Counted from the first letter of the stretch, positions 7,057 through 16,997 are shown. The stretch: 64,000 bases of DNA from JANQNX01 sp040217095 (GCA_965229565.1 OZ245888.1:2480001-2544000); one strand, 5' to 3'. Numbers and translations are program-made. Notes: generated by a model not told the origin, from the sequence alone.

Positions 7057-7527
7057 CTATTTTCGCGTAGCCCTTAGCATCCATGATGTTTTCTCATGTA
7101 TGCGCATACGATCAGAAACCAGTGCTGCGGTTGATTCATCATCCCCGGCTTGTGCAAGTTTTAATACATCCCTGGATGTTTTTACGACCTGCTCGTGTCC
7201 TTTCGTCAGGATATCAACCATCTCTTCTGAACCCGGAACGCCCTCGACCTCTTTTATAGAGCTAAGCCTTGCAAATTCCTTGTAGGTGCCCGGTGCGGCC
7301 ACGTCCAGGGTGCGTATACGTTCCGCGATCTCATCCACTGCAACTGCCAGTTCGGTGTAATGTTCTTCAAACATCAGATGCAATTCCCGGAACTGCGGAC
7401 CACTGACATTCCAGTGAAAGTTGTGCGTTTGTAAATACAACGTATACGAGTCTGCCAAAAGACGTTTCAGGCCTTCTGCAATTTTCTTTCTGTGTTTGGC
7501 ATCAATGCCTATGTCTATTTTTGTCAT
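7057..7527 (-). CDS. dps: Dps-family ferritin-like protein
   Basis: A mini-ferritin that binds DNA and/or oxidises and stores iron as a dodecamer, protecting against oxidative and starvation stress. The 156 residues contain the family signature HNFHWNVSGPQF (35–46). Likely inter-subunit ferroxidase ligands are His38, His50, Glu54, Asp65 and Glu69 (the pattern DEIAERI). There is no long lysine-rich N-terminal tail beyond a few basic residues, so DNA binding is not assured. The gene stands alone between csiV and a small membrane protein, with a GGAGG-like ribosome site just upstream of ATG (cacctccc on the plus strand). Confidence 0.9.
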   Translation of the reverse strand: MTKIDIGIDAKHRKKIAEGLKRLLADSYTLYLQTHNFHWNVSGPQFRELHLMFEEHYTELAVAVDEIAERIRTLDVAAPGTYKEFARLSSIKEVEGVPGSEEMVDILTKGHEQVVKTSRDVLKLAQAGDDESTAALVSDRMRIHEKTSWMLRATRK

Positions 7528-7568
7528 CTTGCACCTCCCATAGGTAATAAATCTGATCTGTCCCTACT

Positions 7569-8306
7569 TTATTCCAGGCGGCTTACCTGGATGATCAGCC
7601 CAAACATGGGATGGTCAAAATAGTGTAATTCGTTGAGCTTTATCTTGCGGGTTTCCTGTAGCTGTACCGGTACCTTTTGAAACGGGTCAACGTTCTGTAC
7701 CTGGTCTGCTGTTTGTACGATACGGTTCTGCTGCGGTATGGCCGTGAAATAAGTCAGGTCAACATCGACATGCAGGTAAAAACCACTGCGTACGCGGATG
7801 GCTCCGTCAACGATATAGCCGGGGTCGACGATCGTTTCTATGAATGCGGGCTCGTTTAGAGTCGGTTCGCTGGATATTACCTCGGTTGCTGCTGTCTCTG
7901 CTTCAATGGCTGCCATCGCCTCGGCTTCTTCGGTCAATTTCTGGATATGCACGAAACGCGCATTTTCTCTTTCGTATGCCGGTTGTTGCCAGGAATAGTG
8001 CAGCAAGGGGCGATAACTACTGGAAAGACGCAGAACGCGTTCCGTGCCGGCCAGGCGATTGCGGCTCACCGACATCAACGAAAACGGCACAGGCTTGCCA
8101 TTCCGCACTGCCTCTTCCCTGGGTACGAGTTCCACCATCGAGCCACGCTGTTGATAGTCTCTCAGCCGCCACTGCTCACCATCAAGGTCAGGCAGCAGTC
8201 TTTCAAACACCACTACTTCTACCTGGTACCAGGATTTTTCCTCGGCAAGAAGTGACTGGGAAAACAGAAGAACGGGAATTAATACAATCAGTTTGACAAG
8301 CTTCAT
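7569..8306 (-). CDS. csiV: CsiV-family periplasmic protein
   Basis: A secreted protein of the CsiV family, known in Vibrio for cell-shape integrity through effects on penicillin-binding-protein activity. The start at 8306 (MKLVKLIVLIPVLLFSQSLLA) gives a clean signal peptide of about 21 residues. An alternative start at 8324 adds six residues and overlaps mfd. The mature part opens EEKSWYQVEVVVFER, the characteristic family segment, and ends with FDHPMFGLIIQVSRLE. It directly follows mfd, a neighbourhood also seen in pseudomonads. The exact molecular role here is inferred from the family only. Confidence 0.82.
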   Translation of the reverse strand: MKLVKLIVLIPVLLFSQSLLAEEKSWYQVEVVVFERLLPDLDGEQWRLRDYQQRGSMVELVPREEAVRNGKPVPFSLMSVSRNRLAGTERVLRLSSSYRPLLHYSWQQPAYERENARFVHIQKLTEEAEAMAAIEAETAATEVISSEPTLNEPAFIETIVDPGYIVDGAIRVRSGFYLHVDVDLTYFTAIPQQNRIVQTADQVQNVDPFQKVPVQLQETRKIKLNELHYFDHPMFGLIIQVSRLE

Positions 8307-8313
8307 AACAACA

Positions 8314-11300
8314 TTATGCCGCATCTCTCAGCGCAATTTCATGAAAAAGATGTTCCAGTATTTTCAGACGACTTTCCATGTCCGGCAGTTCCCTGTTAAT
8401 TCGCAGTTTATCCTGACCATCGAGACGATAGCAGTGCGGATCGGACTGTATCAGCTGGATGATGCGTGCCGGATCAATATTGGCCTTCTGTTCAAACAGG
8501 ATTCGACCACCGCGGTCAGCCAGGTCAATCTTCCGTATACCCAGCGGTCGTGCCATTTGCTTGATTTTACCTATGGCAAACAGGTTTTTAACCGGCTCCG
8601 GCATCATGCCGAAACGATCGATCATTTCTTCCTGTAATTCCTGCAGCTCATCATCGGTTTTGGCGCTGGCAATACGCTTGTACATGATAAGGCGCAGGTG
8701 CACGTCGGGTAAAAAGTCTTCGGGGATTAATGCTGCCACGTGCAGATCGATTTCAGCACCGTGATCCAGCGGTCTATCCAGTTCCGGCTGCTTGCCTTCT
8801 TTCATGGCGTGCACGGCACGGTCCAGTAATTCCATGTAAAGACCAAACCCGATCTCCTGTATGTGACCACTTTGCCCTTCACCCAGGATCTCACCGGCAC
8901 CGCGTATCTCGAGATCGTGCGTGGCCAGGGTGAAACCGATGCCCAGTTCTTCCAGTGCCTCTATGGCTTCCAGTCGTTTAATCGCATCGGCTGTTATCTC
9001 TCTTCTTGGCGGCACGATCAGGTAGGCATAGGCCCGGTGATGTGAACGCCCTACCCGGCCACGTAACTGGTACAGCTGCGCCAGGCCAAACTTGTCGGCT
9101 CGGTTGATAATAATGGTATTCGCCGTCGGGACATCGATACCGGTCTCAATAATCGTGGTACACACCAGCACATTAAAGCGACGATGATAGAAATCCAGCA
9201 TGATCGACTCCAGCTGTTTCTCCGGCATCTGGCCATGCGCAAATTCAACTCTCGCTTCAGGCAACAGCCGGGAAATATCCTCTGTGGTCTTGTCGATCGT
9301 CTTGACATCGTTATGCAGGAAAAACACCTGTCCGCCGCGTTTTATCTCGCGCAGTATCGCTTCTTTTAACAAGCTGTCGCTGCGTTCCCTGACAAAGGTC
9401 TTCACGGCCAGTCGCCGTGATGGTGGGGTCGCAATGATCGACAATTCCCTCAGGTCCGACAGCGCCATGTTCAGCGTTCGGGGTATGGGCGTCGCGGTCA
9501 GCGTCAGCACATCAACCTCGGCGCGCAGTGATTTGAATTTTTCCTTTTGCCTGACACCAAAGCGATGCTCTTCATCAATGATCAACAACCCCAGGTTCTT
9601 GAAACTGATATCGGCCTGCAACAGCTTGTGCGTGCCGATCACGATATCGGCCTTGCCCGCGGCCATCGCAGCCAGTGCCGCATCCTGGTCTTTCTTCGTA
9701 CGAAAGCGCGACAGCAATTCAACCCGTACCGGCCAATCGGCGAAACGATCCACGAAGTTCTGGTAGTGCTGTTGCGCCAGCAACGTGGTGGGCACCAGTA
9801 ATGCTACCTGCTTGTTGTTTTGTACGGCGATAAAGGCGGCGCGCATGGCCACCTCGGTCTTGCCGAAACCGGCATCGCCACATATCAGTCGGTCCATGGG
9901 CTTCGGTGCCTTCATGTCCTCGATCATATCGGTAATCGCTTCCTGCTGACCGGGCGTTTCCTCGAACGGGAAATCGGCGACAAAGGCCGAGTAGGCATCC
10001 TGTTCCAGGTCATAGGTTTGACCCTGGCGCGCGGCCCGTCTTGCATGCAATTCCAGCAATTCTGCTGCCACGTCATAAACTTTCTCTGCGGCCTTGCGGC
10101 GGGCCTTTTGCCATTGACCACTGCCCAGCTTGTGCAGGGGCGCGTGCTCCGGGTCAACGCCGGTATAACGCGAGATCAAATCCAGTGCCGCTACCGGGAC
10201 ATAAAGCTTGTCGCCATCGGCATACTCCAGTTGAATAAATTCACCGGGTATCCCGCCCGTTTCCAGTGTAACCAGCCCGAGGTAACGACCTACACCGTGG
10301 TCCTCGTGCACGACCGGCGCGCCAATACGCAGTTCGGTCAGGTTGCGTACCACGGCATCGGCATCCTGCTGGCGACGCTTACGCAAGCGTCGTTGCGAGA
10401 CGCGCTCACCAAACAACTGTGACTCGGTAATCACCGCAATGTCCGGGTCATGCAGGATCATGCCGGCATCGATCGGTAAGACGGTGATAGCAAAACGGCT
10501 ATCGCCCGCAAGAAACGCATGCCAGTCATCGACATGGGCCGGTAATCCCAGTGGCTTCAACAACTCCATGATGGTTTCCCGGCGGCCCATGCTCTCGGCA
10601 GCTATCAATACCCTGCCATGAAACGACTCGAGGAAATGTTTTATCAATGCCAGCGGTTTTTTACTGCGGGCATCGATCGTCAACGACGGCGGCATCTCGC
10701 TGGCAAACTCGATAGGCTCGTTGCTTTCTGCTGATGACAGGTTGGATACGTGTACCTGTTTACTGGCCTTTAAACCGGTATAAAGATCGTTACTGTTCAG
10801 GAACACATCGTGCGGCGGCAGTATCGGTCTTTGCACATCATAACGTTCCTGTTCATAACGTGATTCGATATCCTCCCAGAACGAGTCGGCTGCTTCCTGC
10901 ACACCGGCATCCATAACAACAATGGCATCATCGCTGAGGTAATCAAACAGCGTGCTGGTCTCCTCGTAGAACAGGGGCAGGTAATACTCGATACCGGCAG
11001 GTGCCAGGCCCTGGCTGACATCACGATAAACCGGGCACTCGTTCGGGTTGCCTTCAAAGCGCGCGCGCCAGCTGGCACGAAAGCGTGCAATCCCTTCATC
11101 TACCAGTGGTACCTCGCGCGCCGGTAATACGCGTATCGATTCCACCTTATCGATTGAACGTTGTGTTTCTATATCAAAGGTACGGATGCTGTCGATTTCC
11201 TCATCGAATAAATCAATGCGATAAGGTGTAGTCGCACCCATTGGAAAGATATCCAGTAACGATCCCCTGACGGATACCTCGCCGTGCTCGGTGACCTGGT

Positions 11301-11796
11301 CAACAAAACGATACCCCTGGGCATTGAGTTTGGTCCGGAAGTTTTCAAGTGACAGGGCCTGGCCGACATCCAGGCCTATGCTGTTGGTCTGCAGGTAATC
11401 ACATGGCATCAACCTGTGCATGACCGTGGTTACCGGTGCTACCAATATGCCCTGCCGGGTTTGTGGCAGGCGAAACAGGGTTTCCAGTCGTTCGGAGATG
11501 ATGTCCTGGTAGGGAGAAAATAAATCGTACGGCAGGGTTTCCCAGTCCGGCAACGTCAACAGCGGGATGGATTCTTCGTCGTTGTTAAATACGCGCAGTT
11601 CCCGCACGAGGTTTAAGGCAGACAACATATCTGCCGTAATGATCACGACCAGTTTCTGGCTTCTTTGTGCCAGTTTGGCCAGTGCCAGGGCACGGGCACT
11701 GCCATACAGGCGCGACCAGTACATGCGCTGCTGGTGTGCCGGCGGTAATGGTGGAGCCAGGACGCTCTGTTTCGAGGTCTCGTTCATAACTGACAA
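8314..11796 (-). CDS. mfd: Transcription-repair coupling factor
   Basis: An SF2 translocase that removes RNA polymerase stalled at lesions and recruits UvrA. 1160 residues, standard length. The N-terminal UvrB-like region is followed by an RNAP-interacting CarD-like domain (about residues 485–560, GAPVVHEDHGVGRYLGL). The helicase core has Walker A GDAGFGKTEVA near residue 640, DEEH box IIDEEHRFG near 740, TATPIPRTL, and a C-terminal QLRGRVGRS. The start could also be the ATG at 11787, three codons in. It lies 5 bases from pyrF on the same strand, and csiV follows closely. Confidence 0.97.
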   Translation of the reverse strand: MSVMNETSKQSVLAPPLPPAHQQRMYWSRLYGSARALALAKLAQRSQKLVVIITADMLSALNLVRELRVFNNDEESIPLLTLPDWETLPYDLFSPYQDIISERLETLFRLPQTRQGILVAPVTTVMHRLMPCDYLQTNSIGLDVGQALSLENFRTKLNAQGYRFVDQVTEHGEVSVRGSLLDIFPMGATTPYRIDLFDEEIDSIRTFDIETQRSIDKVESIRVLPAREVPLVDEGIARFRASWRARFEGNPNECPVYRDVSQGLAPAGIEYYLPLFYEETSTLFDYLSDDAIVVMDAGVQEAADSFWEDIESRYEQERYDVQRPILPPHDVFLNSNDLYTGLKASKQVHVSNLSSAESNEPIEFASEMPPSLTIDARSKKPLALIKHFLESFHGRVLIAAESMGRRETIMELLKPLGLPAHVDDWHAFLAGDSRFAITVLPIDAGMILHDPDIAVITESQLFGERVSQRRLRKRRQQDADAVVRNLTELRIGAPVVHEDHGVGRYLGLVTLETGGIPGEFIQLEYADGDKLYVPVAALDLISRYTGVDPEHAPLHKLGSGQWQKARRKAAEKVYDVAAELLELHARRAARQGQTYDLEQDAYSAFVADFPFEETPGQQEAITDMIEDMKAPKPMDRLICGDAGFGKTEVAMRAAFIAVQNNKQVALLVPTTLLAQQHYQNFVDRFADWPVRVELLSRFRTKKDQDAALAAMAAGKADIVIGTHKLLQADISFKNLGLLIIDEEHRFGVRQKEKFKSLRAEVDVLTLTATPIPRTLNMALSDLRELSIIATPPSRRLAVKTFVRERSDSLLKEAILREIKRGGQVFFLHNDVKTIDKTTEDISRLLPEARVEFAHGQMPEKQLESIMLDFYHRRFNVLVCTTIIETGIDVPTANTIIINRADKFGLAQLYQLRGRVGRSHHRAYAYLIVPPRREITADAIKRLEAIEALEELGIGFTLATHDLEIRGAGEILGEGQSGHIQEIGFGLYMELLDRAVHAMKEGKQPELDRPLDHGAEIDLHVAALIPEDFLPDVHLRLIMYKRIASAKTDDELQELQEEMIDRFGMMPEPVKNLFAIGKIKQMARPLGIRKIDLADRGGRILFEQKANIDPARIIQLIQSDPHCYRLDGQDKLRINRELPDMESRLKILEHLFHEIALRDAA

Positions 11797-11801
11797 CGCT
11801 A

Positions 11802-12503
11802 TTACAGGCTGGACGAAATTTCAGCGTTGATAGCCGCCAGCGCTGTACCCGGATCTTCTGCACGTGTGATCGGTCGTCCAATTACCAGGTAATGGCTGCC
11901 GGCCTTGATAGCTTCAGCCGGTGTCATAATGCGTTTTTGATCATCTTTGGCCGCACTGGCAGGTCGAATTCCCGGCGTCACCAGGCAAAATTCAGGGCCA
12001 AAGTTCTGTTTTAACTGTGCTGCTTCCCGGGCTGAGCAAACCACACCATCAAGGCCTGCATCTTTGGTCATTGATGCCAGGTGCATGACCTGGTCGGGCA
12101 ACGAACGGGTCACACCAATCTCGGTCAGTTCTTCTTCGTTCATGCTGGTGAGTACGGTCACGGCGATGAGCAAAGGTTGCTTGCTTGAGCTATCAATTGC
12201 CTCGCGCGCGGCCTGCAGCATCTGTTTACCACCGCAGGCGTGGACATTCAGCATCCATACACCCAGTTCGGCGGCAGCCTTGCAGGCCTGTGCGACGGTA
12301 TTAGGTATGTCGTGGTACTTGAGATCGAGAAAGATATCATAGCCACTGTCGATAAGTTTCGTGACGAGCGCCGGGCCTGCGCGGGTAAACAGTTCTTTAC
12401 CTATCTTCAGTTTGCATTGATCGGGCGGCAGTTGCTGGCAGAGTGCCAGGGCCTGTTCTTGATCGGGAAAATCGAGGGGAACGACGACGCGACTGCTATT
12501 CAC
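11802..12503 (-). CDS. pyrF: Orotidine 5'-phosphate decarboxylase
   Basis: The last step of UMP synthesis: decarboxylates OMP. 233 residues, a TIM barrel. The catalytic Lys/Asp cluster DLKYHDIPNTV lies at about residues 60–70, the N-terminal substrate residue is in VVPLDFPDQ, and the phosphate site is near VTPGIRP and VIGRPIT. It overlaps the 3' end of lapB by 8 bases, the same lapA–lapB–pyrF order as in Escherichia coli, so it is expressed with the lipopolysaccharide-control genes. No odd features. Confidence 0.97.
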   Translation of the reverse strand: MNSSRVVVPLDFPDQEQALALCQQLPPDQCKLKIGKELFTRAGPALVTKLIDSGYDIFLDLKYHDIPNTVAQACKAAAELGVWMLNVHACGGKQMLQAAREAIDSSSKQPLLIAVTVLTSMNEEELTEIGVTRSLPDQVMHLASMTKDAGLDGVVCSAREAAQLKQNFGPEFCLVTPGIRPASAAKDDQKRIMTPAEAIKAGSHYLVIGRPITRAEDPGTALAAINAEISSSL

Positions 12504-13671
12504 CCGCGACTCCGAATACCGGTTTCACCGTGGCCCAGTGTTTACAACCCGGGCATTGCCAGTGCAACAGCTTGGCATCGAAACCACAGCTATTACATTT
12601 GTACTTGGCGCGATCCTCGATCAGTTTGCCGGTGAGGTCCTTGATCGTACTCAAGTGCTCATGAGTCTCACCCACCGATTTCGCCAGGGTATATTCGATT
12701 AACCGGTCAACACCTTTCACCGTGGGTCGGTTTTTCAGTTCCTCGGAAATATAGCGAATAGCGGCATTCTCACCCTCACGCTCGGCTATCAATTCAGTCA
12801 GTAATAACAGGATACTGATACCACCATAGATATTCACCAGCATGCGCAGGTAATCAATGAATTCATCCACCCGGTCGAGCTTGCGATAACACTCGAACAG
12901 TGGCTCCAGGATTTCCGTCAGGTAATCGCTGTCCTGTGACTCGATCTTCTTGTACGAACGGATGGCAAGTTTATCCTTGCCCAGTTCCTGGAACATCCTG
13001 GCCTCAAGCAGGCTGGCCCTGACACAGTTGTTGTCGAAACTGAAAGCGCGACGGATGTGGTCTTTTACACTGCGCATGTTGCCCTCGTTCAAGGCCTGCT
13101 CAGCACGCTCACAGTAAAATTGCGCAATCATCGGGTCCAGTTGTTTACCGGAAACCAGTTCCAGTTTGCGCGCCATGTTGATCGCGTTCTCCCAGTCTTT
13201 TTCCTGCTGGTAGATTTCAAGCAACTGCTGGTAAGCCTGGCTAAGGTAGTATTCGGATTCAACCAGTTCCAGGAACAGTCCCTCGGCACGATCCAGCAGC
13301 CCCAGGCGCATATAGTCCAGGCCCAGTTCCAGTAAGGCCTGCGCCCTTTGTTCCTTGTTCAGCGTTGGGCGTGCAATCAGGTTTTGATGAATACGGATGG
13401 CACGGTCGACTTCGCCGCGTCGTCGAAACAGGTTACCGAGTGCCAGGTGGGTCTCAACGGTTTCACTATCAACCTCCAGCATGCGGATAAACACCTCGAT
13501 GGCCTTGTCGGGCTGTTCATTCAGAACAAAGTTGAGTCCCTTGAAATACTCGGGGTGTATATTACCCATGCGGCTATTGCCACCACTGGAAAGCGTGCGC
13601 TTGCCAAACCACCAACCACTCAACGCGGCCACGGGTAATAATAACCAGAATAATGAGACTTCCAGATTCAT
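12496..13671 (-). CDS. lapB: Lipopolysaccharide assembly protein B (TPR/rubredoxin)
   Basis: A membrane-anchored regulator that, in E. coli, presents LpxC to FtsH and so limits lipid A synthesis. 391 residues: an N-terminal anchor (about residues 5–20, FWLLLPVAALSGWWFG), a tandem TPR region over most of the protein, and a C-terminal rubredoxin-type metal site with CNSC (358–361) and CPGC (371–374 region). It sits between lapA (3 bases apart) and pyrF (8-base overlap). The gene was formerly called yciM. Confidence 0.95.
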   Translation of the reverse strand: MNLEVSLFWLLLPVAALSGWWFGKRTLSSGGNSRMGNIHPEYFKGLNFVLNEQPDKAIEVFIRMLEVDSETVETHLALGNLFRRRGEVDRAIRIHQNLIARPTLNKEQRAQALLELGLDYMRLGLLDRAEGLFLELVESEYYLSQAYQQLLEIYQQEKDWENAINMARKLELVSGKQLDPMIAQFYCERAEQALNEGNMRSVKDHIRRAFSFDNNCVRASLLEARMFQELGKDKLAIRSYKKIESQDSDYLTEILEPLFECYRKLDRVDEFIDYLRMLVNIYGGISILLLLTELIAEREGENAAIRYISEELKNRPTVKGVDRLIEYTLAKSVGETHEHLSTIKDLTGKLIEDRAKYKCNSCGFDAKLLHWQCPGCKHWATVKPVFGVAGE

Positions 13672-13674
13672 AAA

Positions 13675-13962
13675 CTAGTCTTTAATGGGAAGGACGCGCA
13701 AATTGTTAATTTCTTTCTCGCTGTTATCAATCTGCTTCTGCAGTTTCATTTGTTTTCGTTTCAGGCTCACAACAACGGGCAGGCTGGCCAGAACGCCAAG
13801 TAGGGCCCCGACACAAAGCATCAGAACAACCAGCAATGAAAGCGACAGTTGTATCGAGCCCAGGTAGTAATTCAACTCGATTAATTGATTATTCTTAAGG
13901 TGAAATACCAGACCCAGCAGTAAAACGACAAACACCAGTATCAACTTGGCAATTCTGGACAT
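13675..13962 (-). CDS. lapA: Lipopolysaccharide assembly protein A domain protein
   Basis: A 95-residue inner-membrane protein with two hydrophobic segments (about residues 5–21 and 38–62). A coiled-coil C-terminal helix rich in Lys/Gln/Glu (KRKQMKLQKQIDNSEKEI) follows. This matches the LapA/YciS pattern, including HLKNNQLIELNYYLG between the helices. It works with LapB in lipopolysaccharide homeostasis. It lies 3 bases upstream of lapB; ihfB lies 106 bases further upstream. Confidence 0.92.
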   Translation of the reverse strand: MSRIAKLILVFVVLLLGLVFHLKNNQLIELNYYLGSIQLSLSLLVVLMLCVGALLGVLASLPVVVSLKRKQMKLQKQIDNSEKEINNLRVLPIKD

Positions 13963-14068
13963 GTCTACTCCGTAATAAATTCTGTAGCGATGCAGCTACG
14001 ATAGTCAGTCTTGGCGGCGTTGACAATAGCCGGAAAAAAACGCTGGAAATGACAGAAATGAAAAGGGG

Positions 14069-14368
14069 TTAATCGGTAATGGGGCTGCGACTGTTATCCA
14101 CCCTCTCGCGCATTTGTTTGCCTGGTTTAAAATGCGGTACATACTTGGCGGGAAGAGAAACCGGCTCACCGGATTTGGGGTTACGACCGACGCGAGGTGG
14201 TCGGTAATGAAGCGAGAAACTGCCAAAACCACGAATTTCGATACGCTCACCACCTGACAAGGTGCCGGACATGTGTTCGATAATCGTTTTAACCGCCAGC
14301 TCCACATCTTTATAAGCAAGCTGAGATTGGCGCCTTGCCAGTACTTCAATTAGTTCTGATTTTGTCAT
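14069..14368 (-). CDS. ihfB: Integration host factor subunit beta
   Basis: The beta subunit of the DNA-bending heterodimer IHF. 99 residues, HU/IHF fold: MTKSELIEVLARRQ at the start, the DNA-arm region RGFGSFSLHYRPPRVGRNPKSG (residues 46–67, with the intercalating proline in the RNPKSG turn), and VHFKPGK-like PHFKPGKQMRERV near the end. The long overlapping frame at 14005–14349 is a shadow. Between it and rpsA upstream lies a strong terminator, so it probably has its own promoter in the AT-rich gap 14369–14480. Confidence 0.95.
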   Translation of the reverse strand: MTKSELIEVLARRQSQLAYKDVELAVKTIIEHMSGTLSGGERIEIRGFGSFSLHYRPPRVGRNPKSGEPVSLPAKYVPHFKPGKQMRERVDNSRSPITD

Positions 14369-14485
14369 GCTATTGATCTCGGTATGTTAGCGGTTCTAGT
14401 CGACATACACGCCCAAACCATTGTTATTATTCCTAAATCCTATCAGAAGATAAGTGATTTGTAATAGTAATTTTTTGATTTTTAG

Positions 14486-14517
14486 CGAAAAAAACCGCAT
14501 TGAAGCGGTTTTTTTCG
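14486..14517 (-). terminator. Intrinsic terminator after rpsA
   Basis: A symmetrical stem of CGAAAAAAACCGC and its complement around ATTGAA, with T-runs on either strand. It lies 24 bases past the rpsA stop. As it is palindromic it could act in both directions, but only rpsA reads into it. Confidence 0.85.
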
Positions 14518-14541
14518 TGGTTGATAGCTAAAAAGAGATAT

Positions 14542-16212
14542 CTAATCGTTATCGAGATGCTCTTTCAGGAGATCGCCCAGCTTGGCACTGCCACCGGATT
14601 CCGGCGCATATTCCTTAACGGCCGCCTGTTCGTCATCCGATTCCTTCGCCTTGATAGAAAGATTAATGGTACGTTTCTTCCTGTCGATGGCGGTAATCTT
14701 GACTTCCAGTTCCTCGTTTTCCTTGATCACGCTGCGGGCATCGTCGATGTCTTTTTCAATCGAGATTTCGCTGGCCTTCAATGTACCTTCTACACCATCA
14801 CCCAGTGCAACGGTCACGAAGCGCTGGTCAACGTCCTGTGCAATACCCTTGACGATAGACCCCTTGGGGTTCTCGGCAACGAAACTTGAGAAAGGGTCCC
14901 TTTCCAGCTGCTTGATGCCCAGCGAGATACGCTCACGTTCGGCATCAACGGCCAGCACCACGGTTTCAAGCTCTTCACCCTTGGTAAAGTTACGAATGGC
15001 TTCTTCGGCATTGTCCGCCCAGGAGACGTCTGACAGGTGTACCAGGCCATCGATACCGCCATCCAGACCAATAAAGATACCGAAATCGGTAATCGACTTG
15101 ATCAAACCAACAACGCGGTCGCCCTTGTTGTGAGTGGCAGCAAACTGTTCCCACGGATTCGCCTGGCACTGCTTCATGCCCAGAGAAATACGGCGGCGTT
15201 CCTGGTCGATGTCGAGAATAACCACGTCCACTTCATCACCGATGTGTACCAGCTTGGATGGATGTACGTTCTTGTTGGTCCAGTCCATTTCTGAAACGTG
15301 AACCAGGCCTTCAACACCTTCTTCCAGTTCCACGAAACAGCCATAGTCGGCCAGGTTGGTAACCTTGCCACGCAGGCGTGCACCTTCCGGGTAACGGCGG
15401 GTCAGGTCCAGCCATGGGTCTTCACCCATTTGCTTCAGACCCAGGGACACGCGATTCTTTTCACGGTCAAACTTCAGGACTTTAACTTCAATCTCGTCAC
15501 CGATGTTCACGATCTCGCTCGGGTTCTTGACGCGTTTCCAGGCCATGTCGGTAATGTGTAACAGGCCATCGATACCACCGAGGTCGAGGAAGGCACCGTA
15601 ATCGGTCAGGTTCTTGACCACACCCTTGACCAGGGCGCCTTCTTTCAGGTTTTCCAGTAATTCTTCACGCTCGACCGAGTTTTCACTTTCTACTACGGCA
15701 CGACGCGATACCACGACGTTGTTACGACGCTGGTCAATCTTGATAACCTTGAATTCGAGAGGCTTACCTTCCAGGTAAGACGTATCGCGTACCGGGCGTA
15801 CATCAACCAGTGAACCAGGCAGGAAGGCCCTGACCTTGTCGACGTCGACGGTAAAACCGCCCTTGACGCGTTCGGTGATAACACCGGTAACAGTTTCGTT
15901 GGCCTCGTGGGCCTTTTCGAGTTCTTCCCAGGCGATCTTGCGCTTGGCTTTTTCACGGGAAAGGCGGGTTTCGCCGTAGCCGTCTTCAATAGAGTCCAGA
16001 GCTACATCGACGGTGTCACCTGTGACTACCTCGAGTTCACCGTTTTCATCCCGGAATTGATCTATTGGAATAATGCCCTCGGACTTGAGTCCGGCATTGA
16101 CTATCACGTTATCGTTGTTGATATCGACCACGGTTGCACTGACTATCGTGCCTGGTCGCATTTTGTTTTCTATCTGGCTTTGTTCAAATAATTCGGCAAA
16201 ACTTTCGCTCAT
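14542..16212 (-). CDS. rpsA: 30S ribosomal protein S1
   Basis: Binds mRNA upstream of start codons and brings it to the 30S subunit. 556 residues with six S1/OB repeats; repeated signatures such as GAFLDLGGIDGLLHITDMAW, CFVELEEGVEGLVHVSEMDW and FGIFIGLDGGIDGLVHLSD are visible. The open frame extends to 16251, but the first 13 codons are non-conserved and ATG at 16212 (MSESFAELFEQS) is the family start. The 95-base leader to cmk may carry the usual S1 autoregulatory structure; I could not fold it reliably. The terminator at 14486 ends the transcript. Confidence 0.97.
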   Translation of the reverse strand: MSESFAELFEQSQIENKMRPGTIVSATVVDINNDNVIVNAGLKSEGIIPIDQFRDENGELEVVTGDTVDVALDSIEDGYGETRLSREKAKRKIAWEELEKAHEANETVTGVITERVKGGFTVDVDKVRAFLPGSLVDVRPVRDTSYLEGKPLEFKVIKIDQRRNNVVVSRRAVVESENSVEREELLENLKEGALVKGVVKNLTDYGAFLDLGGIDGLLHITDMAWKRVKNPSEIVNIGDEIEVKVLKFDREKNRVSLGLKQMGEDPWLDLTRRYPEGARLRGKVTNLADYGCFVELEEGVEGLVHVSEMDWTNKNVHPSKLVHIGDEVDVVILDIDQERRRISLGMKQCQANPWEQFAATHNKGDRVVGLIKSITDFGIFIGLDGGIDGLVHLSDVSWADNAEEAIRNFTKGEELETVVLAVDAERERISLGIKQLERDPFSSFVAENPKGSIVKGIAQDVDQRFVTVALGDGVEGTLKASEISIEKDIDDARSVIKENEELEVKITAIDRKKRTINLSIKAKESDDEQAAVKEYAPESGGSAKLGDLLKEHLDND

Positions 16213-16307
16213 GGAAGGTAAATCCTGATTGTCACTGCAAACAGCGCGCAATCTATTGTTAGTTAATCTCTAGCTGAACACCCAAGGCGAGTGTCAACCA
16301 CCAGTTT

Positions 16308-16997
16308 TCAGGAAACAGAAGGAATGGTTTTTTTGACGAGTTCCCTTATGCTTCCCACCACGGTTTCGATATCCATTTCGCTGGTATCGATGACCACGGC
16401 ATCTTCCGCAGGCTTCAACGGTGATACGGCGCGTTGACTGTCTCGCTCATCTCGGGCGCTGATATCGGCGGAAAGGTGGCGGAGAGTAGCACTAATGCCC
16501 TTCTCCTTCAACTGTTTATGGCGCCTTTTAGCCCTTTCTTCGGCACTCGCAGTCAGGAAGATTTTAAGGTCGGCAGCCGGGAACACGACTGTACCCATAT
16601 CGCGGCCATCGGCGACCAGGCCCGGGGCCTGGTGAAAGCCATGCTGACGGGACAACAGCGCCCGGCGCACCTCTGGAATGGCCGCCACCACGGAGGCGGC
16701 ATGGCCGCAGTCCTCGGTACGGATAGCATCGGTTGCATCCTCGCCATCCAGCACTACCTTGACCAGTTTCCCGGCGCCCTGCACCTCGAATTCGATATCC
16801 AGGTTTTCGGCCAGTTGTGCCAGGCCCGCAATATCCGTAGTCGGCAGGTCGCGTTTCTGCGCGGCCAGTGCCAGTAACCGGTACAGCGCGCCGCTATCCA
16901 GGAAATGCCAGCCAAGCCAGTCCGCAAGGAAACTGCAGACGGTACCCTTGCCGGTGCCGCTGGGGCCATCGACCGTAATCACCGGGATATTATTCAT
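16308..16997 (-). CDS. cmk: Cytidylate kinase
   Basis: Phosphorylates CMP/dCMP with ATP. 229 residues, P-loop DGPSGTGKGTV at residues 10–20, nucleotide-binding VADGRDMGTVVFP in the middle and the lid RAKRRHKQLKEKG. It overlaps aroA by 8 bases; the aroA–cmk–rpsA order is the widespread gammaproteobacterial arrangement. Confidence 0.97.
   Translation of the reverse strand: MNNIPVITVDGPSGTGKGTVCSFLADWLGWHFLDSGALYRLLALAAQKRDLPTTDIAGLAQLAENLDIEFEVQGAGKLVKVVLDGEDATDAIRTEDCGHAASVVAAIPEVRRALLSRQHGFHQAPGLVADGRDMGTVVFPAADLKIFLTASAEERAKRRHKQLKEKGISATLRHLSADISARDERDSQRAVSPLKPAEDAVVIDTSEMDIETVVGSIRELVKKTIPSVS

Noticed and set aside
9820..10422. 200-residue frame on the plus strand inside mfd
   Set aside because: It is antisense to a well-conserved mfd region; its sequence has no family likeness.
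14369..14480. A small RNA gene between rpsA and ihfB
   Set aside because: AT-rich, no stable structure apart from the rpsA terminator.
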